A stretch of 64,000 nt of DNA from JBGUVL01 sp045134375. GTDB taxonomy: Bacteria; Bacillota_I; Bacilli_A; Erysipelotrichales; Erysipelotrichaceae. Both the position numbers and the translations under genes were made by a program. This document shows positions 43,682-52,898 of this stretch, in pieces. The notes beneath the pieces were generated by a model, which searched no databases, was not told the DNA's origin, and was given only the letters and a program-made list of their open reading frames with translations. Position 1 is the first letter of the stretch; each line of letters opens with the position of its first letter. The DNA is taken from the NCBI GenBank assembly GCA_045134375.1, contig JBGUVL010000033.1:26165-90164 (forward strand), written 5' to 3'.

Positions 43682-45115
43682 CTATTTTAATAATTTATAC
43701 TTATAGTAATGAGATTGTTTTCTCAATTCTTTGTCTAAGCGATTAAGGCCTATTTTTTCTGCTATGGTTTCTTTTCCAGAAAATAAATTGACACCAAGCC
43801 CTAAACGATCTCCTTCCACATTGACTCCCATGGCAGCTAATGTAGTAGGAAACATATCAAAACTAGTAAAACAACGATTTTTGATATGTTGCGCATTTTG
43901 TTGTGAATGAATGATTGTATTAAAAGTGGTACGTTCATAATGTTTATCATAGGTAGAATGAATATATTGCGCAGCCATACTGGTGTGATCGCCACAAATG
44001 ACAATTGTTGTATCATCATAAAAGGGCTGTTGTTTAAGCCAATCTATAAATTCACCAATCTTACGACTATTCCCGCGAATAATATTAGAGAGACGTTCGG
44101 GATATTCGTTTTGGTAGTTTCGATCTTTAAACCCATAAGGGTGATGCGTATCGACGGTAAGCATGGAAAAGTGAAATGGTTTGTCTAATTGGGAAAGACG
44201 AGTGATTTCTTCTTTTGCGAATTGAAATAATTTTTCATCTTCGTAACCCCAAAAAACACGATAGTCATGGGGAATTTTTTTTGTTTGATAAGCGGTGTTA
44301 AGATCCCATATTTTTATATTACCATGTTTATCGTAATAGAATTTACGTCCTCCAAATAAAGCATCTGACCCGATAAGATATTCTTGTTCATAACCTTCCT
44401 TTTGTAGAATATCCCCAAGTGAATAAACACCAGGAAGAAAGTTGTTATGATCCGAAAATCGCTGACAAGTAAAAGGTACGGTTAAAGGAGTTCCGCTACT
44501 TTGTGCCACGATACCGCCCGTTGTCCATCCAGTCCCTGCGACAATATGGGCTCCTCCTAATTTTTCTGTATGCGAAAAATTAATATTTTCCTTTGCTAAT
44601 TGAGTGAGTTCTGGAATTAAATCATCGGGATAGTTACCACCATTTTCTTTCGAAGTGTAGGTGGTTTCTAGTGATTCGACATAAAGATAAATGAGATTTC
44701 GTTTCTTCTTTGGAAAGGTAATGTTTATTTTTCTTCCATCTACATATTCTTTTTCATATAAATCAGTAGTGCGGAATAGATTGAAAAGAAAGCCAAACAA
44801 TCCCACTTTCCATGCGGCATAAAAAAGTAAAACAAAAAACAATAGGATAGTGAAAGAAGGATAATACTGTGGATAGACAGAAGTCAGAAAATTGGGAATG
44901 GTTAATAGGATGGTAAGTACCACTGCTTTGGCAAAACAAATTTTAAACCAATCAAAGATGAATTCGGTATTGGTTCCTTCTAATGGTACTTTAAGGTGAA
45001 ATATGATTTGTTCAAAACAGGACAAACCAAAATATCCTAACGCCCAACTAGCAGAGAAAGCTAATGAAAATCCAATCAAAAGTAAAATGAAATAAAAAAT
45101 AATGGTGAATTCCAT
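43682..45115 (-). CDS. LTA synthase-like sulfatase-family phosphoglycerol transferase
   Basis: The 477-residue protein is a membrane-anchored sulfatase-fold enzyme that should transfer glycerol phosphate units on the outer membrane face. The catalytic threonine region is AGTGWTTGGIVAQSSGTPL (about residues 200-218). Metal ligands are seen in LYVESLETTY (Glu) and VICGDHTSMAAQ (Asp, His), and VDTHHPYGF follows the family. Only about three N-terminal membrane helices are visible (near 1-30, 60-80 and 85-110), fewer than the five of LtaS, so it resembles OpgB/MdoB. A TTCCTCC complement gives a good ribosome site. It is monocistronic with its own terminator. Confidence 0.82.
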   Translation of the reverse strand: MEFTIIFYFILLLIGFSLAFSASWALGYFGLSCFEQIIFHLKVPLEGTNTEFIFDWFKICFAKAVVLTILLTIPNFLTSVYPQYYPSFTILLFFVLLFYAAWKVGLFGFLFNLFRTTDLYEKEYVDGRKINITFPKKKRNLIYLYVESLETTYTSKENGGNYPDDLIPELTQLAKENINFSHTEKLGGAHIVAGTGWTTGGIVAQSSGTPLTVPFTCQRFSDHNNFLPGVYSLGDILQKEGYEQEYLIGSDALFGGRKFYYDKHGNIKIWDLNTAYQTKKIPHDYRVFWGYEDEKLFQFAKEEITRLSQLDKPFHFSMLTVDTHHPYGFKDRNYQNEYPERLSNIIRGNSRKIGEFIDWLKQQPFYDDTTIVICGDHTSMAAQYIHSTYDKHYERTTFNTIIHSQQNAQHIKNRCFTSFDMFPTTLAAMGVNVEGDRLGLGVNLFSGKETIAEKIGLNRLDKELRKQSHYYKYKLLK

Positions 45116-45171
45116 AATATTTCCTCCTTTCAGTGTAAGATATTATAGCACTAAATAAAAAGAGTGCAAAA

Positions 45172-45197
45172 AAAGAAAGCTGCATCATCAGCTTTCT
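45172..45197 (-). terminator. Terminator at the end of the aromatic operon
   Basis: AGAAAGCTG (45174-45182) pairs with CAGCTTTCT (45189-45197) around a six-base loop; it overlaps the tyrA stop and the minus strand continues with a T tract. Confidence 0.85.
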
Positions 45198-46044
45198 ATC
45201 GATCAAATTTTTTTCTTCTTTCGGTTGATTGGATAAATAATCGTTTCATTTCCTCGGTATCTTCATTGGCTAAACTATCGCGAAAATGAGAAATAGAGGT
45301 TATAAAAGCATCAATTTCTTCCAATAAGATATTTTTGTTTAATAAGAAGAGTTCTGTCCACATCGTTTCATTAATTTTTGCAATTCGAGTTAGATCACGG
45401 AAGGAATCCCCGGTATATTCTATAAAATGCGCATTGTCATGGGTGTTCATTAAACTTACTGCTACCACATGTGTTAATTGGGAAAGGAAACCTATCATAT
45501 GATCGTGTTCCTCTGGGCTTAAAACAGCGATATGATTGAAGTGCAAGGTATAAGCGAGATCATAAGAAAAATCAATTGCAGCCTGTGAATTTTTTGGTGT
45601 AGGAACGATAATGTAGTTCGCGTTTTTAAACATTTCCAAATTAGCATGCTCAATACCGCTGGTTTCTCTTCCTGCCATAGGGTGAGCAGAAATGAATTCT
45701 ACGTCCTTTCTAAGAAGCTTTTGAATTGGCTCTACCACAGCGCTTTTTACTCCACTGACATCCGTGATTATGGCACCTGGTTTAAACAGATGCTGATAAT
45801 TTTGGATCCATTCTATCAACGCTGTTGGATAAAGTCCAAAAATAACGACATCAGCTTCACTAATTAGCGTGTCTACTTGTGTACTTCCCCTATCAATCAT
45901 ATGGTGTTGGAAAGCATAATCAATGGTCTCTTGACGTCGAGCAATACCATATACCGTGTAACCTTCTTTTTTTAATCCCATCGCATAGCTTCCACCGAGC
46001 AAGCCTAAACCGACAATTACAAACTTTGCTTGCTTGTTAATCAT
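45196..46044 (-). CDS. tyrA: Prephenate dehydrogenase
   Basis: The 282-residue enzyme oxidises prephenate to 4-hydroxyphenylpyruvate, the Tyr precursor. The dinucleotide motif IVGLGLLGGSYA starts near residue 9, and HPMAGRETSGIEHAN is the typical active-site segment. There is no ACT regulatory domain, so feedback control through this protein is unlikely. The start overlaps the end of aroA by eight bases; it is the last gene of the operon and precedes a terminator. Confidence 0.92.
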   Translation of the reverse strand: MINKQAKFVIVGLGLLGGSYAMGLKKEGYTVYGIARRQETIDYAFQHHMIDRGSTQVDTLISEADVVIFGLYPTALIEWIQNYQHLFKPGAIITDVSGVKSAVVEPIQKLLRKDVEFISAHPMAGRETSGIEHANLEMFKNANYIIVPTPKNSQAAIDFSYDLAYTLHFNHIAVLSPEEHDHMIGFLSQLTHVVAVSLMNTHDNAHFIEYTGDSFRDLTRIAKINETMWTELFLLNKNILLEEIDAFITSISHFRDSLANEDTEEMKRLFIQSTERRKKFDR

Positions 46045-47308
46045 AAATAATCTCCAAAGACACTCCTAGGGAAGAGAGGTCTTCAAAAAAGGCAGGATAG
46101 GATTTATTGATGGATTGTGCTTCTTCGATGATCACAGGGTGTTCAAAAAGAGTTGCAGCAATGCATAAACTCATTACAATACGATGATCTTTATGCCCTG
46201 AAAGAAGAACGTTACCGGTATAGCGTTCTTTCCCTTCAATAAAAATTTCACTTTCCGTTGTATGAATCAAGACGCCTAGTTTTTTTAATTCCTCTTCCAT
46301 AGCGGCAATACGATCGCTTTCCTTATATCGTAATCGTTGTGCGTTATAAATTCTTGTCTTTCCTTTCGTATACATTGCCATAACCGTTAAAATAGGTCCT
46401 AAGTCAGGACAATCTTGTAAATCGATTTCCGTTGCATGTAAATTGGATTTGGTAATTCGGAATCCTTTCTCTTGATTGCTAATGGAAGCACCACTATTCT
46501 TTAAAATTGGAATAATGATGCGATCACCTTGAAGACTAGTTGGAGAAAGACCATGGCAGATGATGTCATGATTAATTGCGCCAAGTACAGCAAAAAAACC
46601 ACATTGGGAGTAATCTCCTTCGATTTCATAATCATGGGCTTTGTATTGCTGATTTCCAGGAATCACTAAGGTATTCGCATCACAATAATCTGCCTTAATG
46701 CCATAAAGGTGTAGCATCTGCAACGTTAAATCGACATAGCTTCTAGATTCATAGGGTTCTTTGATGTGAATTGTAGAATCTGCTTCCAATAGAGGCAAAG
46801 CAAATAGCAATCCAGAAATGAACTGAGAGCTTACATCGCCATCTAATGTGATGGAGCCAGCATGCAGTTTGCCACCAATTGTCAGCTTTTCTTCGCTATG
46901 TTCATAGAAAATATTTTGTTCCCGAAACAGTGTTTCATAAATTTTTTGAGGACGCTTTAATAAGCGATTTTTTCCGGTAAATGAGACCATTCTATCGCAA
47001 AGAGAAAAAATGGGAATAAAAAATCGAAGAGTAGAACCGGATTCATTACAAAAAATAGTATCCTCTCTTAATGTGGAAAAATCTTTTATCCCTCGAATGA
47101 CGATGCGATCCTCAAAACAAGTGATATTAGCACCTAATTGACGCATTCCTTCAATCGTGATCTTAATGTCATCACTATAGGCAACATTGGTAATAGTGCT
47201 TGTTCCATTGGCTAGAGAAGCACAGATAATAGCACGATGAGACATGCTTTTGGATGGTGGAATGGTAACAGTACCATTTACTTTAGAGGGATATATTTTA
47301 ACTTTCAT
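46037..47308 (-). CDS. aroA: 3-phosphoshikimate 1-carboxyvinyltransferase (EPSP synthase)
   Basis: This 423-residue enzyme adds the enolpyruvyl group of PEP to shikimate 3-phosphate. It shows PPSKSMSHRAI near residue 17, ESGSTLRFFIPI near 88 and the DCPDLGPILTVMAM and RLRYKESDRI motifs of the C-terminal domain. Ala or Gly in the N-terminal glyphosate loop is not obvious here: the segment reads CNESGSTLRFF, suggesting a class II-like variant, which is tentative. Its start is adjacent to the stop of the upstream DAHP synthase gene (overlap of one base). Confidence 0.93.
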   Translation of the reverse strand: MKVKIYPSKVNGTVTIPPSKSMSHRAIICASLANGTSTITNVAYSDDIKITIEGMRQLGANITCFEDRIVIRGIKDFSTLREDTIFCNESGSTLRFFIPIFSLCDRMVSFTGKNRLLKRPQKIYETLFREQNIFYEHSEEKLTIGGKLHAGSITLDGDVSSQFISGLLFALPLLEADSTIHIKEPYESRSYVDLTLQMLHLYGIKADYCDANTLVIPGNQQYKAHDYEIEGDYSQCGFFAVLGAINHDIICHGLSPTSLQGDRIIIPILKNSGASISNQEKGFRITKSNLHATEIDLQDCPDLGPILTVMAMYTKGKTRIYNAQRLRYKESDRIAAMEEELKKLGVLIHTTESEIFIEGKERYTGNVLLSGHKDHRIVMSLCIAATLFEHPVIIEEAQSINKSYPAFFEDLSSLGVSLEIIYD

Positions 47309-48324
47309 TACATATCCCTCCCAATGACTTGTGCAATCTTTCTTCCTTTCTCAATCACTTGTTTGAATTTATCTGGCTTTAATGATTGTGCACCATCGCT
47401 CCATGCACATTCTGGATTATTATGAACCTCAATGATTAGACCATCTGCACCAGCAGCAATGGCAGCTAATGACATGCTTTCTACCAATTCCCAATCACCA
47501 GTCGCATGCGAAGGGTCAATGACAATTGGTAAGTGGGAACGTTTTTTTATAATGGGGATAACACTTAAATCAAGTGTATTTCTTGTATATTTTTCGAAGG
47601 TACGAATTCCACGTTCACAAAGAATGACATTACTATTGCCACCTGCCATAATGTATTCAGCAGCCATGAGCCACTCTTCCATGGTATTGGATAAACCACG
47701 TTTTAAAAGGATTGGTTTATCAATTTTTCCCAGTGCTTTTAAAAGAGCAAAGTTTTGCATGTTTCTAGCGCCAACTTGTATTAAATCAACATTTTCTACA
47801 AATTCATCCAACTGTTCTTTATCCATCAATTCAGAAACGATAGGAAGTCCAGTAGCAGTTCTAGCTTTTATTAAAGCTTGTATACCAGCGGTTCCCATTC
47901 CTTGAAAAGCATAAGGACTTGTTCTTGGTTTATAAGCACCACCTCTAAGCATCACAGCACCTGCCTCTTTCACAGCTTTGGCAATTTCCATCAAAGAGGC
48001 TTCTCCTTCGACCGAACATGGTCCTCCAATAACCGCAATTGGATGATTTCCTCCTACTTTTATACCTGCAACATCGACGACGGTGTCTTGTGGATGAAAC
48101 ATACGACTTGCCTTTTTATAAGGGGAAGAAACGCGAGTTACTTCTTCTACAAAATGATTGGAGCGCAGCACTTTTTCATCCAAAATTGTTGTGTCACCAA
48201 TGATACCATATACTTTGTAATCCGCTCCAACACTGGTATGAACGCTTAATCCTTTTGCTTCAATGCCTTGAATTACTTTATCAATTTCATTTTGTGGGAC
48301 ATTTTTTTTAAAAGTAATAATCAT
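47308..48324 (-). CDS. aroF: DAHP synthase, second copy (AroF-type with N-terminal regulatory domain)
   Basis: The 338-residue enzyme condenses PEP and erythrose 4-phosphate in the first step of the shikimate pathway. An N-terminal ferredoxin-like domain (about residues 1-80) precedes the barrel, as in the Thermotoga-type enzyme where it binds aromatic amino acids. Core motifs are GGPCSVEGE, LRGGAYKPRTSPYAFQGMGTAG, RGLSNT, and DPSHATGDWELVE. It lies 12 bases after a close paralogue. Two adjacent copies probably differ in feedback control by Phe and Tyr, which is inference. Confidence 0.93.
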   Translation of the reverse strand: MIITFKKNVPQNEIDKVIQGIEAKGLSVHTSVGADYKVYGIIGDTTILDEKVLRSNHFVEEVTRVSSPYKKASRMFHPQDTVVDVAGIKVGGNHPIAVIGGPCSVEGEASLMEIAKAVKEAGAVMLRGGAYKPRTSPYAFQGMGTAGIQALIKARTATGLPIVSELMDKEQLDEFVENVDLIQVGARNMQNFALLKALGKIDKPILLKRGLSNTMEEWLMAAEYIMAGGNSNVILCERGIRTFEKYTRNTLDLSVIPIIKKRSHLPIVIDPSHATGDWELVESMSLAAIAAGADGLIIEVHNNPECAWSDGAQSLKPDKFKQVIEKGRKIAQVIGRDM

Positions 48325-48336
48325 ATTATATCACTC

Positions 48337-49356
48337 CTAGATATCTCTTCCGACAACCCTAGCGATTTCTCTTGCTTTATCGATTAATGCAGCAAATTTC
48401 TTTGGTTTTAAACATTGCGCACCATCACTGAAAGCACATTCAGGATTATCATGAACTTCGATAATTAAGCCATCTGCTCCTGCTGCTACCGCAGCTAAAG
48501 AAGCGGATTCTACTAATTTCCAATCACCAGTTGCATGCGATGGATCGATAATGATAGGAAGATGTGTTTTTTCTTTAATTAAAGGAATCACACTCAAATC
48601 CAAAGTGTTTCTTGTTTCCGTTTCAAAAGTACGAATTCCTCGTTCACAGAAGATAACGTTTGGATTACCGTTAGCCATGATGTATTCTGCACTCATGATC
48701 CATTCATCAATCGTATTAGAAAAGCCACGCTTCAACAAAATTGGCTTTGTTGTACGTTTTCCAACTTCTTTTAATAATTCAAAGTTTTGCATGTTTCTAG
48801 CGCCAATTTGAATTACATCGACGTATTTTTCAAATTCATCAATTTGAGCTTCTCCCATTAATTCAGTTACAATGGGTAATCCTGTTTTCTTTCTTGCTTC
48901 TACCATCGCTAAAATACCAGCGGTACGCATTCCTTGGAAAGCATAAGGGCTTGTTCTTGGTTTGTATGCTCCACCTCTAAGCATCACAGCGCCTGCCTCT
49001 TTTACTTCCTCAGCCAGCGTCATGATCATTTCTTCGTTCTCAACGGAACAAGGTCCACCGATGACAACAACATTTTCTTTTCCTCCTATCTTGATGCCAT
49101 TAACATCAATGATGGTATCTTCCGGATGAAACATGCGGTTTGCTAATTTATATTTGGCTGCAACACGTACGACATTTTCTACGCAACGGTGTGCCTTGAC
49201 CGCTTTTTCATCAATTTTAGAAGTATCTCCAGTTAAACCGAAGACGTTGAAATCACTACCTTCAATTTCGACTGCTTTTACTCCTTTCGCTTCTAATCCT
49301 TGAATTAGTAATTCGACTTCTTTATTATCTGCGTGTTTCTTAATTGTTATAATCAT
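48337..49356 (-). CDS. aroF: DAHP synthase, first copy (AroF-type with N-terminal regulatory domain)
   Basis: This 339-residue DAHP synthase shares almost all barrel motifs with the neighbouring copy: GGPCSVENE, LRGGAYKPRTSPYAFQGMRTAG, RGFSNT and DPSHATGDWKLVE. The N-terminal ferredoxin-like domain differs more, beginning IITIKKHADNKEVELLIQGLEAKGVKAVEIEGSD. The difference concentrated in the regulatory domain supports divided feedback control after tandem duplication. A ribosome site GGGG lies just upstream. Operon position: between the aroE/aroK fusion and the second copy. Confidence 0.93.
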   Translation of the reverse strand: MIITIKKHADNKEVELLIQGLEAKGVKAVEIEGSDFNVFGLTGDTSKIDEKAVKAHRCVENVVRVAAKYKLANRMFHPEDTIIDVNGIKIGGKENVVVIGGPCSVENEEMIMTLAEEVKEAGAVMLRGGAYKPRTSPYAFQGMRTAGILAMVEARKKTGLPIVTELMGEAQIDEFEKYVDVIQIGARNMQNFELLKEVGKRTTKPILLKRGFSNTIDEWIMSAEYIMANGNPNVIFCERGIRTFETETRNTLDLSVIPLIKEKTHLPIIIDPSHATGDWKLVESASLAAVAAGADGLIIEVHDNPECAFSDGAQCLKPKKFAALIDKAREIARVVGRDI

Positions 49357-49373
49357 AATTTAGTCCCCCTATT

Positions 49374-50630
49374 TTAATATGTTTTTAATTGTTTGCGATA
49401 ACCATCAATTACCTGTTTTGCGACAGTATTGATGTTGCTATCATTATTAATGACAATATCTTTCGCATTATCGTATAGTTCTTTTCGCTCTTCGTAGAGT
49501 TTTATTAATTTTTCTCTTGTTGAACTTAATGGACGGCTATCATCACTAGCCAGTAGTTCAAAATCGCGTTTTAGTAAAACAATGACACCATTCATTCGTA
49601 AGTGGTTTATATTTTCTGGATCTTTGACAATCCCTCCGCCTGTAGAGATGACAAGATTGCTTTGCTTACTGAATTTGCTGCAGATTTCTTTTTCAATCTG
49701 ACGGAATTTGGCTTCGCCTTCTTTTTCGAAAAAATCAGCAATTGGCATACCAATTTGTTTTACAATTTCTTCATCTAAATCAATATATTGTTTATTACAC
49801 AAAGAGGAGATTTCTTTTGCAATGGTTGATTTCCCACATCCAGGCATTCCAACGATAACTAGGTTTGTCACTTGTTCTAAAATATCCTGATAAATACGGT
49901 CAATTTCACTTTCCGCAATGCGTATATCTTTAAAATGTTCTAATGCATATTTTGCTTGCGCCACAAGCATCTCTAAACCACCTACTGCAGGAATACCCAA
50001 TTGTTTTGCATCGGTGATAAATTTTGTGTGAATTGGATTGTAAATAACATCCACACAAGCTTGACAGTTGGGAAACTGTGTAATATCAATAGCAGAAGCA
50101 TCTACGTTTGGATACATTCCCAAAGGAGTTGTGTTAACGATGACTTCCACATCTTTGTGATTTTGATAAACATCTTCTAAGGTCGTTGTTTTTTCACTAG
50201 CAATAATATCAACGATTACCATTTCTTTTATTCCTTGATCATGAAGGACGGCTTGAATCGCTTGCGAAGCACCACCATTTCCCATTACTAGAACTTTTTT
50301 TCCATTTACTTGAATCTGGTGTTTTTTTAATAAATAAGCAAATCCACCATAATCCGTGTTTTTACCAATTAAATAACCGTTGCGATTGACAATGGTATTA
50401 ACCGCTCCAATTTTCTTAGCAGCATCGTCTAATTCGTTCAAATAAGGAATAACATCTCGTTTATAAGGAATCGTGACATTGATCGCTTTAAAATTTTTCT
50501 CTTTTAAGAATGAATCAAGATCCTCTTTAGGAATCGGATAAAGTTCATAAGTATAATTATCAAGTAATTTTTCTTGTATTAGTTTTGAATAACTGTGTCC
50601 CAGTTTTTCTCCAATTAGTCCATATTCCAT
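49374..50630 (-). CDS. aroE: Fused shikimate dehydrogenase-shikimate kinase
   Basis: The 418-residue protein joins two pathway enzymes. Residues 1 to about 250 are AroE: GEKLGHSYS, the catalytic Lys in NVTIPYK, KIGAVNTIV, the NADP motif GNGGASQAI and the closing GLEMLVAQAKYALEHF. From about residue 258 it is AroK, with P-loop GMPGCGKST, the acidic DLDEEIVKQIG, the arginine of FRQIEKEI and STGGGIV, and the lid SRPLSS. It catalyses dehydroshikimate reduction and shikimate phosphorylation in series. ATG 50630 has GGGAG upstream; the longer start overlaps aroC and is less likely. Such fusions are uncommon. Confidence 0.93.
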   Translation of the reverse strand: MEYGLIGEKLGHSYSKLIQEKLLDNYTYELYPIPKEDLDSFLKEKNFKAINVTIPYKRDVIPYLNELDDAAKKIGAVNTIVNRNGYLIGKNTDYGGFAYLLKKHQIQVNGKKVLVMGNGGASQAIQAVLHDQGIKEMVIVDIIASEKTTTLEDVYQNHKDVEVIVNTTPLGMYPNVDASAIDITQFPNCQACVDVIYNPIHTKFITDAKQLGIPAVGGLEMLVAQAKYALEHFKDIRIAESEIDRIYQDILEQVTNLVIVGMPGCGKSTIAKEISSLCNKQYIDLDEEIVKQIGMPIADFFEKEGEAKFRQIEKEICSKFSKQSNLVISTGGGIVKDPENINHLRMNGVIVLLKRDFELLASDDSRPLSSTREKLIKLYEERKELYDNAKDIVINNDSNINTVAKQVIDGYRKQLKTY

Positions 50631-50631
50631 A

Positions 50632-51741
50632 TTATTCTTCTCCCATCCATAAGTAGCCAAAGCGTTGTGTTAATAAGTCAAGTAAACCAATCGCAATCAT
50701 AGAATCAACAACAACTCGAGCGCGATGGATGATTGCAGGATCGTGTCTTCCTTGGATTTGATATTTGACATTTTCTTTAGTTTTAATATTAATAGTCTCC
50801 TGTTCCTTGTAAATAGAAGGAGTTGGTTTTATGACGGTTTTGATTACGATTGGCATCCCATTGCTAATGCCGCCGTTAATACCAGCGTTGTTATTGGTTT
50901 TGGTTTTGACGTTCCCGTTGCTATCATAATAAAAGCTGTCATTAACTTCGCTTCCTTTATAATTCGCAAAATCGAAACCAAGACCAAATTCAACTCCTTT
51001 TAATGCAGGAACACTGAATAGTAAATGCGACAATACACTTTCTATGGAGTGAAACATCGGCTCTCCAATGCCGGCGGGCATCCCTAAAATAACACTTTCT
51101 AAGATACCACCACAACTATCTCCTTCGTTGGCGCATAGCTCCATATAGGATTTCATTTTTTCTCCCTGTTTTTCATCTAAAACAGGAAAATGTTGTTCGT
51201 TCAACTGATTTAATTGTTGTTGTAAGGCCATTTCTTCTGTGTTGAAAGAAGAATCTTCAATTTGTTGAATTCGCTTAATATGGGTAGCGATGGTAATTCC
51301 TTTCTTTTTAAGAATGGAATTACAAATGGCTCCAGCGGCAACAATAGCGGTTGTCAGTCGTCCAGAAAAATGTCCACCACCGCGATAGTCCTGATAACCA
51401 AGATATTTCATTTGTGCGGTGTAATCGGCATGCGATGGTCGCATAAAATCTTTGATTGAAGCATAATCTTTGCTTTTCGTATTACTGTTTTCAAACAAGA
51501 TACAAATGGGAGTTCCTGTGGCATGTCCATCTACCACACCACTGACAAACAAAGGTTCATCGCTTTCCACACGTGCCGTTGAGATTCTACCTCGCGGCTT
51601 TCGTAAATCTAGTTGATGTTGGATTTCCTTGTAGTCGATCGCAACTCCTGGGCAAATTCCATCAATGACAGCGCCAATCATTTTTCCATGCGATTCCCCA
51701 AAAATGGTAATCGAAATCATTTCTCCTATCGTACTTTTCAT
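50632..51741 (-). CDS. aroC: Chorismate synthase
   Basis: This 369-residue flavoenzyme converts EPSP to chorismate with reduced FMN. It starts with IGEMISITIFGESHGKMIGAVIDG, contains the conserved RPSHADYTAQMKY, GGGHFSGRLTTAIVAAGA and a tail with GRHDPAIIHRARVVVDSM. The start codon overlaps the aroB stop as ATGA. The bases between 50630 and 50632 separate it from aroE/aroK. Confidence 0.94.
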   Translation of the reverse strand: MKSTIGEMISITIFGESHGKMIGAVIDGICPGVAIDYKEIQHQLDLRKPRGRISTARVESDEPLFVSGVVDGHATGTPICILFENSNTKSKDYASIKDFMRPSHADYTAQMKYLGYQDYRGGGHFSGRLTTAIVAAGAICNSILKKKGITIATHIKRIQQIEDSSFNTEEMALQQQLNQLNEQHFPVLDEKQGEKMKSYMELCANEGDSCGGILESVILGMPAGIGEPMFHSIESVLSHLLFSVPALKGVEFGLGFDFANYKGSEVNDSFYYDSNGNVKTKTNNNAGINGGISNGMPIVIKTVIKPTPSIYKEQETINIKTKENVKYQIQGRHDPAIIHRARVVVDSMIAIGLLDLLTQRFGYLWMGEE

Positions 51742-52754
51742 AATGCACCTCTTTTTAAGATGGTTTTTATCTCTTCTTTTTCAATCGTTTCCAAATAACT
51801 CTCTCCAGGATGTTTTACTTTTACTACGGTAATCCGATTGCCTTGTGCTTTCTTATCCATCGTGGTTAACGCATAAACTTGATCGATATCCAGAGGAACC
51901 GAAGGAAGGATTCCCATTTTTTCATAAATGGCTAATACTCTTTTCTTTACTTCGCTATCATCAATGAAATAAAGCATTCCCATTGCGACACACTCGCCAT
52001 GATAATATTGATCAAGATGATAGTAGGCTTCAATTCCATGGCCAATGGTATGACCAAAATTTAATGTTTTTCGAAGACCCTGCTCGGTCTCATCTTGTTC
52101 AACGACCCTTTTCTTCATTTGCAAAGAACGATAGATGATTTCTTCTAAGTTATCTTGCCATTTTCCTTTTTCAAATAATGAGAACAGTTTTTCATCGTGA
52201 ATCAATCCAGCTTTTAATGCTTCGATAAGGCCGTTGATCACATGACGATGGGGAAGTGTTGTTAAGGTGTCAAAATCAATTAACACAATTTCAGGGTGAT
52301 AAAAAGCACCAACAATATTTTTCACTTCACCTAGATTAACCGCAACCTTTCCGCCGATACTAGAATCAATCTGAGAAAGGGTTGTCGTTGGAATGGAGAT
52401 AAAGCGAATGCCTCGCATATAAGATGCAGCGACAAAACCGCCTAAATCACCAATGACCCCACCGCCTAATGCAATTAGAACATCATTTCTTCCCATGTGA
52501 AATTGAAGCATCGCTTTTAGGCATTCCTCATACGTTGCTATACTTTTGCTCTCTTCTCCCCCATGCACTCGATGAATCGTGCTGTTGGGACATTGTTGTT
52601 TTACAAGTTGAATCCATTGATCTGGAATATTTTGATCGGTAAGGATAAAAAACTTCATAGATGTATCAAAATAATGACTTAAATGCTGGATACAACCTCT
52701 TTCTAAAATAATATCGTATTGCTTGTGTTTGACATCAACTGTAATCTTTTTCAT
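51738..52754 (-). CDS. aroB: 3-dehydroquinate synthase
   Basis: The 338-residue NAD- and metal-dependent enzyme makes dehydroquinate from DAHP. Motifs are HGGEESKSIATYEECL, LIALGGGVIGDLGGFVAASYMRGI, PTTTLSQIDSSIGGKVAVNL and the metal histidines in LNFGHTIGHGIEAYY and HGECVAMGM. ATG 52754 has AGGGGGA upstream; the frame runs further up through the attenuator but those codons overlap regulatory RNA and are not used. It is the first gene of the aromatic operon behind a leader-peptide attenuator. Confidence 0.94.
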   Translation of the reverse strand: MKKITVDVKHKQYDIILERGCIQHLSHYFDTSMKFFILTDQNIPDQWIQLVKQQCPNSTIHRVHGGEESKSIATYEECLKAMLQFHMGRNDVLIALGGGVIGDLGGFVAASYMRGIRFISIPTTTLSQIDSSIGGKVAVNLGEVKNIVGAFYHPEIVLIDFDTLTTLPHRHVINGLIEALKAGLIHDEKLFSLFEKGKWQDNLEEIIYRSLQMKKRVVEQDETEQGLRKTLNFGHTIGHGIEAYYHLDQYYHGECVAMGMLYFIDDSEVKKRVLAIYEKMGILPSVPLDIDQVYALTTMDKKAQGNRITVVKVKHPGESYLETIEKEEIKTILKRGAL

Positions 52755-52770
52755 ATCGCATCCCCCTATG

Positions 52771-52804
52771 AATAAAAAAAGCACCAACCAAACTGCTGTG
52801 CTTT
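52771..52804 (-). terminator. Attenuator terminator before aroB
   Basis: On the minus strand AAAGCAC pairs with GTGCTTT (plus positions 52798-52804 and 52778-52784), followed by TTTT just before the aroB ribosome site. The 3' arm, GTTGGTGC, can alternatively pair with ACCAAC of the upstream hairpin (plus 52842-52847). Confidence 0.7.
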
Positions 52805-52810
52805 GCCGTT

Positions 52811-52860
52811 GCCCCATCTGAAACAAAATGACCAAACAATTGTTGGTTTTGTTTTGGGGC
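52811..52860 (-). promoter_or_regulatory. Long competing hairpin of the aromatic attenuator
   Basis: Immediately after the leader-peptide stop, GCCCC (plus 52856-52860) pairs with GGGGC (52811-52815), AAACAAAA with TTTTGTTT (52847-52854, 52821-52828), and ACCAA with TTGGT inside. It begins at the stop codon, so a ribosome stalled on the aromatic codons would cover its 5' arm. Confidence 0.7.
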
Positions 52861-52898
52861 TATTCAAAATAAAAATAATACTTTTTATTGAAATCCAT
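52860..52898 (-). CDS. Aromatic leader peptide MDFNKKYYFYFE of the aro operon
   Basis: Minus-strand ATG 52898 is followed by GAT TTC AAT AAA AAG TAT TAT, then TTT TAT TTT GAA TAG. Three Phe and three Tyr codons make half of the peptide, five of them in a run of five. GAGG (complement at 52905-52908) is six bases before the ATG and a promoter lies about 30 bases before. The peptide is too short to be an enzyme; its composition matches the regulatory leader peptides of attenuated phe operons. It should sense charged tRNA-Phe and tRNA-Tyr. Confidence 0.85.
   Translation of the reverse strand: MDFNKKYYFYFE

Noticed and set aside
47432..48249. Long open frames antisense to the second DAHP synthase
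   Set aside because: They lie opposite a well supported gene, lack ribosome sites and have no recognisable family.
52755..52835. An N-terminal extension of AroB
   Set aside because: The frame is open but would run through the terminator hairpin, and ATG 52754 has a strong ribosome site and matches AroB's normal start.
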